Assembly (NCBI GenBank): GCA_016618085.1
Contig: JABLTG010000272.1
Span: forward strand, 1 to 16,303
From: Neovahlkampfia damariscottae
Taxonomy: Eukaryota > Heterolobosea > Selenaionea > Neovahlkampfiida > Neovahlkampfiidae
Direction of reading: 5' to 3'
DNA: 16,303 bases
The translations under genes and the position numbers were made by a program. Positions within the stretch are counted from its first letter, which is position 1, and each line of letters begins with the position of its first letter. Positions 9,501 to 15,436 of this stretch are shown here, one piece after another. The notes under the pieces are model-generated. The model did not search any database, was not told where the DNA came from, and saw nothing but the letters and a program-made list of their open reading frames with translations.

Positions 9501-12500
9501 TTGTGGAGTTTCTGATATTTCCAGATGTTCCATCTCCGATTTCACCAAATGAATTGGTTCCAAATCCAAAAGGAATTCCATCACTTCTCAAAATCAATGA
9601 ATGTTTTTTTCCAGCTGAAATTCTGGTGATGTTTGAAGTGACCAAAGCTGGAGTAGAAATATAATAAGGCATTGAACCAATTCCTAATTCTCCATCCAAA
9701 CCCTTTCCGAATGAAAAAACACTTCCATTTTTCAATAAAACAAGTGAATGTTCATATGTGCAACTAACATCAACAACACCTTCTAATGGAACAAAAGATT
9801 TTGTAAACTTGTTTTCATTAGTTCCGTCACCTAATTGACCAACAGTATTTTCTCCCAATCCATAAATTGTACCATCTCTCTTTACTACCAATGAAAATCT
9901 TCCACTACGACCAGATGTCCTTAATTTTGCAGAATCTAATTGTGCAAAAGGAAAATAATCATAAGCGAACATGTAATCAGTCATTCCTGAAGAAAATCCT
10001 GTGTCATTTCTGATAATAAATGAATACATGTTGGTGTGAATGGATGAAACATTAGTAAATCCATCAACTTTAACTGGTATTCTTGAATAATTGAAAGTAC
10101 CAATTCCTAATTGTCCTAATTCATTTCGTCCAAAAGAAAAAATACTACCCACACTATTCATAGCATGAGAAGTTTCAGATCCAGCAGATATATCAGAAAT
10201 ATTACTCAAAGATGCAATTGAAACTGGTGAGCGATGTTCTTCCAATAAAGATCCATTTCCTAATTGTCCAAAGTTATTTGAACCAAATGTATAAACTTTT
10301 CCATTTTTCGTTAATAATATTGCATGAGTTTTTCCAGCATCAATTTTCCATATATTCGAAATTGATGTCATTTGTGTAGGTTGTCCGATTTCTGAAGAAG
10401 GAATTCCAAGTCCAAGTTGGCCAAGACCATTATCACCCCAACAAAATAATAATGAATCATTTCTTAAACTCATCGAAAATTGGAAACCAGCTGATATTTT
10501 TATCATTGAATGAAACTGTCCACTCATTGTGGTAATTTGTTGAGGCGTTAAATGGGTTCCACCAGGATTTCCTAATCCAAGCTCTCCTTTTGAATTCTTA
10601 CCAAAACTATGCACTTCCCCATTACCCAATAAAGCTAATGAATGTCCATTTCCTGCAGAAACTTCAATGACATCAGAAATCAAAATGAGTGTTGGTGTTC
10701 TTTTTGAAGTCATAGTTCCATCTCCCAATTGACCAAAGCCATTAGATCCAGTAGAATATATTTTTCTTTCTGATGTGAGAAAAAGAGAATGTTGTTGTCC
10801 AAGTGCCACTTGTGTAACATTGGAAAGTGGTAGAAGAGTAGGTGTGGAAAACATTCCGAAACTTTGACGAGCTAATTCACCAAATTGATCAAATCCCAAT
10901 CTATAGACTTTTTGATCATGTGTCAAAAGTAATAAAGCAGATTCTGATGAAGCAATTTGTTTCAAATTCGAAACACCTGGAATCTTATTGAAAACAGAAG
11001 GATTAATTGTTCCATCTTCACTTAAAATAGAATATTGATTGCTTCCTGCACCATAAAATTTGAAATTGCAATTGTTTCCTGAATAATCTCCACTACAAGT
11101 ACAATTATCTAATGAAGAACAAACACCATTTCCAGAGCAAACGTTTGATTGATCTCCACCAATTCCGTAACAAATTGAATGTTCACATTTCTCTCCAGCG
11201 TGAGAACTATCACATTGACAAGTGTCTTTTGAGATGCATTGACCTGCACCTGAACAAACTGTAGAAACTGTTGAGTTAACTCCATAACAAGTTGGAAATT
11301 CACAATCATTTCCTGAATATCCGTTGTTACAAAAAAGTACAGTTGGTACATTTTTGTTTTCTTTATCTCCTAAACCTAGTTCACCATTCTGTGGAAAATT
11401 TTAATGAAATTGAAAAATCTTACTTGGTTTTTTCCGAAAACTAACATTTTTCTTTTTGTCAAAATTGCTGAAGAAAAAGTTCCCGATATAATTTGAATAA
11501 GATCTTCATAAGTTCCAACAACTGTTGGATTTCCTTGATCTGTAAATCCACCAAGTCCTAATTGACCTTCAGTAGCTCTACCAAATGAATATACTGTTGA
11601 GTACATTTTATTGTTGTTTATAAAATCAACTGACATTAAAGCGTGATATGCTCCACCACTAATTTTTGTTACATTACTGAATTCTGGAACTGTATTTTTC
11701 AACTTACTGAATGAAGTTGAGGTTGAACCAAATCCTAATGAACCTTGAATATTTCTTCCACATGTTTGAAGTAAATTTCCTTGCAAAATGTACGTGGAGT
11801 AACCAAATCCACAATTTATTGTTGAATAACTTTCACCAGCAGTTGTCATTCTTACAGGAACAGGTTTGTTTTTTTTTTGGTCATCACAATGCCTTGAAGT
11901 TTTGTTAAAACAACAAAAAACTGTACTGATAATTTTGTCCAGAACCAAATGTCCAAATTTCTTTATCAGAATTCATAATTTTACCGTGGTTGAGACCATA
12001 ACAAATATATTTTGCATCGGAAAAATCAATAAATTCCGGAGTGAATGGTGAAATAAAGTGACCCAATCCTAAAGTATTATTCTAGAAAAAAAATTAAAAA
12101 ATTAAAAAACTTACTGTGTTTCTTCCAAAAGCATAAACGCTTCCATTGGAAAGTAAAATATGTGAAGAATCAACACCACCTGTAACTTGTATAACGTTTT
12201 CAAATCCAATAATTTCTGTTGGTGACCATCTTGTTTTTGTATCTCCTAAACCTAGTTGACCAAACTTTTTGAAATTCAATTAAAAGTAGAAATATAATAC
12301 ATCATTTTCACCACAACTATGTACAATTCCATCTTTCAAAAAAAGAGTGTGGTTGTATGAAAACACTTGAGTTACATTATTTATTGTTGTTAGGTTCTTT
12401 GGAAAAAGTACATCTACGGTGTTGCTATCATTAATTCCAAGTTTTCCATTCTAATGTTGAGTTAGTGTTGACCAAATGCATACCAAGTTTGAACCTGCTA

Positions 12501-12642
12501 CGTAAACTGTTCCTTGAGTGTCAAAAACAAACAAAGTATCTGATCCTAAATAAGCAGAGGTTATTGAAGCTGTTGGAAAAATATCTGTTGAAAGAAATCC
12601 AGGAATAAAAAATATCAAGAAGAGAAGCAGTTTTTCCAACAT
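3569..12642 (-). CDS. Giant RCC1/EGF-ectodomain 7TM receptor with cytoplasmic RGS domain
   Basis: I assemble seven exons: complement of 12484-12642, 12301-12450, 12115-12264, 11927-12081, 11424-11892, 5403-11388 and 3569-5370. They join in frame to 2,956 residues ending at TAA. The ATG at 12642 begins a signal peptide (MLEKLLLFLIFFIPGFLS). RCC1-type blades (x-G-x-N-x-x-G-Q-L-G) fill residues about 30-378, 469-1164 and 1228-1922, seven, fourteen and fourteen blades at about 50 residues each. EGF-like cassettes occupy 381-468, 1165-1227 and 1923-2329; the last is a ten-repeat stalk. Many N-x-S/T sequons fit an extracellular location. After a 180-residue juxtamembrane part come seven hydrophobic helices (2509-2807) and an RGS domain (about 2826-2941, with DKFFDLFLEFAKSEWSQENL and a terminal FENVEKTV ... 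ADTWGRF segment). 7TM-RGS proteins of plants and protists regulate G-alpha at the membrane. The propellers probably bind a ligand or surface, but which is unknown. The intron joining ectodomain to 7TM is the critical inference; the phases fit exactly. Confidence 0.85.
3617..3964 (-). other. RGS domain of the receptor
   Basis: Residues about 2826-2941. The helical series starts LDLMLDDDKFFDLFLEFAKS (the RGS opening L...F..F...), continues ENLLCYRDIRKFKRA, and ends with KTVKVNIADTWGRFCLTDVF, the usual last helix pair. It sits directly after the seventh helix on the predicted cytoplasmic side. Confidence 0.75.
4019..4915 (-). other. Seven-transmembrane domain of the receptor
   Basis: Seven hydrophobic stretches at protein residues about 2509-2530, 2537-2558, 2570-2598, 2631-2657, 2669-2701, 2739-2762 and 2781-2807. 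The third ends in LNYLRYVLLININKEK, a basic cytoplasmic-loop boundary. Helix ends are judged by eye. Confidence 0.75.
5371..5402 (-). other. Intron, 32 nt, joining ectodomain to 7TM-RGS
   Basis: GTAAAA donor and a TAATTTTTAG acceptor. Phase 1: the last base of exon 6 plus two bases of exon 7 make a Lys codon, joining VRYYHG to KKIFVLEP. Unspliced, the ectodomain frame ends within the intron. Confidence 0.82.
5485..6705 (-). repeat. Ten-repeat EGF-like stalk (EGF block 3)
   Basis: Residues 1923-2329. It begins with a half-cassette (CQDGYTGENC), followed by ten units of about 38-44 residues with the pattern C-x-G-K-N-x-T-D-x-x-V-C-S-G-x-G-x-C-x-x-x-N-N-C-x-C-x-x-G-[YF]-x-G-x-x-C. Units five, seven, nine and ten diverge most. 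The stalk separates the propellers from the membrane. Confidence 0.88.
6703..8793 (-). repeat. RCC1 block C, predicted 14 blades
   Basis: Residues 1227-1923 between flanking cysteines. Thirteen recognisable motifs such as MGRNSEGQLGDGT, FGTNDNGQLGIGA and FGANFYGQLGINT, with degenerate ones at the midpoint (SAGDIKNPNLGF) and at the end. The 696-residue length fits two seven-bladed propellers. Confidence 0.82.
8791..8979 (-). repeat. EGF block 2, about one and a half cassettes
   Basis: Residues 1165-1227. CQDGYTGTEC, then a full cassette (CSGKNASDSQVCSGFGTC through GGVDC), then a short CPGGFSGKNC unit. It links two propeller blocks. Confidence 0.8.
8977..11070 (-). repeat. RCC1 block B, predicted 14 blades
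   Basis: Residues 468-1165 between flanking cysteines. Motifs include TGSNGFGQLGDGT, WGDNGLGQLGLGI, FGRNELGQLGIGT and FGTNSFGEIGDGT. The degenerate blades fall at the same ordinal positions (middle and end) as in block C, showing the two blocks are duplicates. Confidence 0.82.
11068..11331 (-). repeat. EGF block 1, truncated at its start
   Basis: Residues 381-468. It begins with a partial unit (FCNNGYSGNDC) fused directly to an RCC1 blade ending VPTVL, then two full cassettes starting CYGVNSTVSTVCSG and CYGIGGDQSNVCSG. Confidence 0.75.
11389..11423 (-). other. Intron, 35 nt, receptor gene
   Basis: GTAAGA donor and TTCCACAG acceptor, phase 0. It joins FGKNQ to NGELGLGD, restoring an RCC1 motif. 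Confidence 0.85.
11893..11926 (-). other. Intron, 34 nt, receptor gene
   Basis: GTACAG donor and CTTCAAG acceptor, phase 2, joining FGSGQNY through a split Gln codon to HCDDQ. The least consensus-like sites of the set, but length and frame fit, and the unspliced frame has stops. Confidence 0.7.
12082..12114 (-). other. Intron, 33 nt, receptor gene
   Basis: GTAAGT donor and TTTTCTAG acceptor, phase 0, joining FGRNT to NNTLGLG. Confidence 0.85.
12265..12300 (-). other. Intron, 36 nt, receptor gene
   Basis: GTATTA donor and TTCAAAAAG acceptor, phase 0, joining SCGEND to FGQLGLGD. Confidence 0.8.
12451..12483 (-). other. Intron, 33 nt, receptor gene
   Basis: GTATGC donor and CAACATTAG acceptor with an internal CACTAAC that could serve as branch point. 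Phase 0, joining VAGSNL to NGKLGI. Confidence 0.82.
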
Positions 12643-12667
12643 TGAGAAAAAATCTGAATTTGAGAAA

Positions 12668-12672
12668 CCAAT
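12668..12672 (-). promoter_or_regulatory. ATTGG box before the receptor gene
   Basis: Sense-strand ATTGG within TTTGATTGGTTT; its last base is 26 nt before the A of the ATG at 12642. Confidence 0.4.
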
Positions 12673-12757
12673 CAAAAACCTGGAATAAAATTTTGTGTCG
12701 GAATGAGAAAAAGAATTTTGAAATCATAAAAATTCGAGAATTAATATGCAGTATAGT

Positions 12758-13269
12758 TTAACGTTCAATTTTCCGAATATGGACACATTTTATATCTCTA
12801 TGTATTAAAGACTTGGTTTTTAGATAAGAAAGTGCTTGTAAAAGTCTAAAAGCAATCCATGCGATTTCTTCTTCTGGCAAAGATTTCTTTTCAATTTTTT
12901 GAAATAAATGATTCTCCAAGTTGAAATCTTCAAAAACAACCCAAAATTCTTTTTCAGTGTCAAAACATACCAGACATTTAGCAATATTTTTATGATCAAA
13001 TGGTAGCATAGTTTTAATTTGTGCATTTAATTCCGGCATACTATTTTTCGGATAAACTAAAATCACCACATCACATTTTACATCAAGAAAAGTTGAAAAG
13101 TATGCTGGAGTTTCTACTTGTATGTCATATGGTTGGAGTGGTTTGAAATATTTTTGAGGTTTATCTATAAGTTTGAAAGAAACCAAATCATCTTACTTTC
13201 TTGAATGACAATATTTTCACCATCTTCAATATTCTTGTTAATACTCCTTTCTATGAGTTTTCTTTTCAT
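12758..13269 (-). CDS. Truncated protein kinase-like gene (two exons)
   Basis: Exons are complement of 13197-13269 and 12758-13164, joined through a phase-1 intron to 159 residues. The ATG at 13269 follows an ATTGG box by 22 nt. The protein resembles the N-lobe and hinge of a eukaryotic protein kinase: a strand near VVILVYPK (possible but uncertain ATP-lysine position), an alpha-C-like MPELNAQIKTMLPF, HKNIAKCL, the hinge strand EFWVVFEDF, the helix IAWIAFRLLQALSYL, then LIHRDIK at about residues 144-150. HRD and its lysine are intact, but the usual Asn is replaced (HRDIKCVHI) and the protein stops nine residues after the lysine, with no DFG, activation loop or C-lobe. The glycine loop is also not evident. 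It cannot be an active kinase as read; it is a relic or a pseudokinase fragment. It lies just upstream of the receptor on the same strand. Confidence 0.6.
13165..13196 (-). other. Intron, 32 nt, kinase-like gene
   Basis: GTAAGA donor and AACTTATAG acceptor, phase 1, joining VIQE to NKPQKYF through a split Asn codon. It connects an ATG-started 24-codon exon to the kinase-like exon, which otherwise lacks an ATG. Confidence 0.78.
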
Positions 13270-13290
13270 TTTTGATCGGATGAAAAACAT

Positions 13291-13295
13291 CCAAT
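13291..13295 (-). promoter_or_regulatory. ATTGG box before the kinase-like gene
   Basis: Sense-strand ATTGG, last base 22 nt before the A of the ATG at 13269. It overlaps the end of the left 25-bp inverted repeat. Confidence 0.4.
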
Positions 13296-13316
13296 AGGTC
13301 TTTTTCCGTGTGACAA
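13292..13316 (+). repeat. 25-bp inverted repeat, left arm
   Basis: Exactly complementary over 25 bases to 14098-14122. The shared core on the minus strand contains CACACGGAAAAAGACC. The arms bound 831 bp. Similarity stops abruptly on both sides. It could be a terminal inverted repeat of a small element or a duplicated promoter segment. Confidence 0.7.
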
Positions 13317-13327
13317 ATCATTTGTCA
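13311..13327. promoter_or_regulatory. 17-bp perfect palindrome
   Basis: TGACAAAT-C-ATTTGTCA: 8-bp arms around a single base, starting inside the left inverted repeat and lying 42-58 nt upstream of the kinase-like ATG. It could be a dimeric regulator site; no regulator is visible. Confidence 0.4.
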
Positions 13328-13337
13328 ATTTTTTTAT

Positions 13338-13571
13338 TTAAAACTTTTTGAAGTTTAATAATCCACTAGCAATCATGACAACATAAATTAAGTGTTTTCT
13401 GATATAAATTCTGCATGCTTTAAACGATTTTGCCTCTGCCAAGTCCAAAATTTGAATTTCTAAAGTTTTTGGCCAAAGTGGATTGCTTTTCCTTTGCAAT
13501 TGTAAACAAAGAAGCAGAAGTAAAATTTTTCTTCTTGTCTTCTGTTGTTGGTTGATAATTTGATTGGACAT
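13338..13571 (-). CDS. Uncertain 77-residue open frame
   Basis: ATG at 13571 with an ATTGG box (13583-13587) 12 nt upstream, TAA at 13338. It has a Leu-rich segment (KILLLLLCLQLQ) and a basic remainder; I recognise no family. At this base composition an open frame of this length can arise by chance, and the other two minus frames here also look partly protein-like, suggesting a decayed gene. It lies wholly within the inverted-repeat-bounded segment. Confidence 0.2.
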   Translation of the reverse strand: MSNQIINQQQKTRRKILLLLLCLQLQRKSNPLWPKTLEIQILDLAEAKSFKACRIYIRKHLIYVVMIASGLLNFKKF

Positions 13572-13589
13572 TAATTTTTCAACCAATCA
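13561..13589. promoter_or_regulatory. TGATTGG/CCAATCA inverted boxes, possible bidirectional promoter
   Basis: TGATTGG (13561-13567) and CCAATCA (13583-13589) are perfect 7-bp inverted arms with a 15-bp spacer, lying between a minus-strand open frame and the plus-strand decayed gene starting at 13599. The arrangement parallels the pair before the RGS-START gene. Confidence 0.35.
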
Positions 13590-13598
13590 TTTCGAACC

Positions 13599-14090
13599 AT
13601 GCCACAAAACGAATCACCTCAAAAAAAAACGTAACACCAGACAAAGATCAAAGATGACTGGAATACACTCCTGAGAATAAAAGAAAAAAAATCTCTTCCG
13701 ACAATTCTCAACGATTTATTTATTTTATGAACAAAGTTTTGATGATTTGTTTCAAGATTTAGATGTAAGGAAAATAATGAAAGATGAAATTAAAAAAATT
13801 TTTTTTTAATTTTCAGTCAAATATTATCATTACTAAAAAATGAACAAGGAGCAAACAACGAGCAAGGAAAAGAAAAAATTATTCATGAATCTTCAAGAAA
13901 CATTAAAATTATATTCAAAAGTGATGAAAAATATCTATTTGCAGTCAGTCTCACAACTACAATACAAAATATTTTAGATATTATCAACACAGAAGAAAAC
14001 TCAAAGTACACAAAAATTTATAATTCTGAAGATTTTCTTGTGTTTACTGCAAGTCAATTGAATGAAAAAGACCAATATTTTTTGAAATAA
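13599..14090 (+). pseudogene. Decayed two-exon gene inside the inverted repeats
   Basis: An ATG at 13599 opens MPQNESPQKK and breaks in an A-run; an adjacent frame continues with PDKDQR, an in-frame stop, then EYTPENKRKKISSDNS. A likely 52-nt intron (13765-13816, GTAAGG donor, TTTTCAG acceptor) precedes a clean 91-codon exon (13818-14090, TAA) that reads KIIFKSDEKYLFAVSL, then IQNILDIINTE and YNSEDFLVF. The strand-helix-strand pattern could be a small ubiquitin-like (beta-grasp) fold, but this is a guess. The frame entering the intron does not match the second exon (phase 0 against the required phase 2, or a TAG just before the donor), so the gene is broken. No function is assigned. Confidence 0.45.
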
Positions 14091-14097
14091 AGAGTTT

Positions 14098-14122
14098 TTG
14101 TCACACGGAAAAAGACCTATTG
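14098..14122 (+). repeat. 25-bp inverted repeat, right arm
   Basis: Perfect reverse complement of 13292-13316. It begins 7 nt after the stop of the decayed gene and precedes the transposase-like gene by 110 nt. Unlike the left arm, it ends ATTGA, so the ATTGG box is not retained. Confidence 0.7.
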
Positions 14123-14206
14123 ATTTGTTTTGAAAAGAATTAGGTGAAACAAAATAAAGAGTAAAAAATCGACCAATCATAGACTTAGAATTGATAAAAC
14201 CTGCAG

Positions 14207-14211
14207 ATTGG
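14207..14211 (+). promoter_or_regulatory. ATTGG box before the transposase-like gene
   Basis: GATTGG (14206-14211), last base 22 nt before the ATG at 14233. An upstream CCAATC at 14173-14178 makes it another inverted pair. Confidence 0.4.
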
Positions 14212-14232
14212 TCTGTTTATTCAAACAAATTG

Positions 14233-14925
14233 ATGCTCAAAAGAAAACAACAAGAAACTACAAACCCAAGAAAAAAGAAAAAAATTGATACAACTCTGGA
14301 AGTTGAACCTGCTTCACCTTCTAAAGCTTACGCAAAACCAACCGCTGATTTTACTTTCAAAAAACTTTTTGGAAATGAACATAACAAAGCATTAACAATT
14401 AATTTCCTTAATAATGTCTTCAAATTTGAAAGTTATGAAGTGATTAAAGAGATTTCATTGAAAACACATTTCAAAAAAAAGACAAAAGGAAGAAAAAATG
14501 AGTATTTTGGATGTATTTTGCACTGATACAAAAGGAAGACAATTTATAATAGAAGTTCAACAAAATCTTGTAGCATTTGAAAAAATAATTCAATATTATG
14601 CACATAAAGTTCATTCAAGTCAACTTTCAACAAACTCGGATTATTCAGATATCCGTGCTGTATATACACTTGTTATTTGTGAGTTTAAAGTTTTTCCTTC
14701 GGAAGTGCCATGTATTAGTCACCATGTTATGATGGAAACAGAGACAAAAAAATGTTTTTAAAAGAAACACAATATACTTTTATCGAATTACCAAAATTTC
14801 AACATCAAAAAAATGAAAAATTAGTTTTAAAAGATCAATGGATTTATATGCTCAAGAATTATCAACAGGGTCCTCCTGAAAACGCAGAAAAACTTCAGTT
14901 CCATCACCTACAACATCAATACTAA
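14233..14925 (+). pseudogene. PD-(D/E)XK nuclease-transposase (Rpn/PDDEXK_2-like), frameshifted
   Basis: Starts MLKRKQQE, has a basic linker, then the family opening ADFTFKKLFGNEHNK and LTINFLNNVF. Reading changes frame in the A-run at about 14491-14497 into SILDVFCTDTKGRQFIIEVQ, which carries the catalytic Asp (14510-14512) and the ExQ form of the nuclease motif (Glu 14552-14554) seen in PDDEXK_2/Rpn proteins. It continues QYYAHKVHSSQL and AVYTLVICEF, then changes back in the A-run at 14746-14752 into FLKETQYTFIEL and DQWIYMLKNYQQ. The two shifts compensate (first and third segments share a frame). Family resemblance ends near 14868, where the antisense fibre-like gene begins; the open frame runs on to TAA at 14923. 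This family is common in bacteria as recombination-promoting nucleases and scattered in protists. Sequencing error at homopolymers is the alternative to real decay. Confidence 0.68.
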
Positions 14926-15410
14926 AAATAATGCTACTATCATTTGCATTTCTACCTTCTAAATGACCTGTTGTTCTACTATCTACAATGGTTATAATTT
15001 CCATCAAATTGAATGATGTGTCACCAATACCATAATATACACTTTTTGTACCTGTCGCCACCTTAGCTCCCGCTTGATCTCCAAATAACCACTTAGGTGA
15101 TGTTGTTACAACATCACTTAAATGTGCAATAGTTCCATCACTATCTTGAAAAATATGTGATCTTGCTCCAGTTGTTGCTGATGCAGATATTTGATGATAA
15201 GTTGTTCCTCTGTTGTCATATATTCTAATAGCACCATTTTGAGTAACATATTCTCGTTTTATAATACATTCTTGATCAAATATTAATTGTCCATTAACAC
15301 ATATTAATGTATAACAACATCCATTCGCTCGACTTCCTGCTCCATTGTGCATCACCTTCAAAATCAACATGATCATCATTTTTCATTAAATATCGAACTG
15401 TTCTCATCAT
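14852..15410 (-). pseudogene. Phage/virus fibre-like gene with one frameshift
   Basis: The ATG pair at 15410 opens MMRTVRYLMKNDDHVDFEGD. Around 15343-15357 the coding signal moves by one base into a second frame that is open to TGA at 14852 and reads NGQLIFDQE, then IRIYDNRGTTYH, GARSHIFQDSDGTIAHLSDV, a Gly/Thr-rich stretch and SSIIFSIDVVGDGTEVFLRF. The DSDGTIAHLSDV block matches a motif type (y-x-x-P-D-x-x-GT-[IL]-A-x-x-SD) widespread in tail-fibre and fibre-like structural proteins of phages, bacteria and large DNA viruses. It is beta-rich, short of Cys and Lys, and unlike its neighbours. An ATTGG box ends 22 nt before the ATG, so it has acquired or kept a local-style promoter. Its 3' end overlaps the tail of the transposase frame by 74 nt. 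It may be an endogenous viral fragment or laterally acquired host gene; no host range can be inferred. A downstream ATG at 15379 is an alternative start for the main frame. Confidence 0.5.
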
Positions 15411-15431
15411 TTTATTTGCTTTTTCTGTAAT

Positions 15432-15436
15432 CCAAT
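15432..15436 (-). promoter_or_regulatory. ATTGG box before the fibre-like gene
   Basis: Sense-strand AAATTGGATT; last base 22 nt before the A of the ATG at 15410. The spacing supports that ATG over later ones. Confidence 0.35.

Larger units (their letters stand above)
11344..12560 (-). repeat. RCC1 block A, seven blades across six exons
   Basis: Residues about 30-378 hold seven motifs in order: AGSNL-NGKLG, CGEND-FGQLG, FGRNT-NNTLG, a degenerate FGSGQNYQ, CGRNIQGSLG, FGRATEGQLG and FGKNQ-NGELG (hyphens mark introns). Seven blades at about 50 residues make one propeller. Confidence 0.78.
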
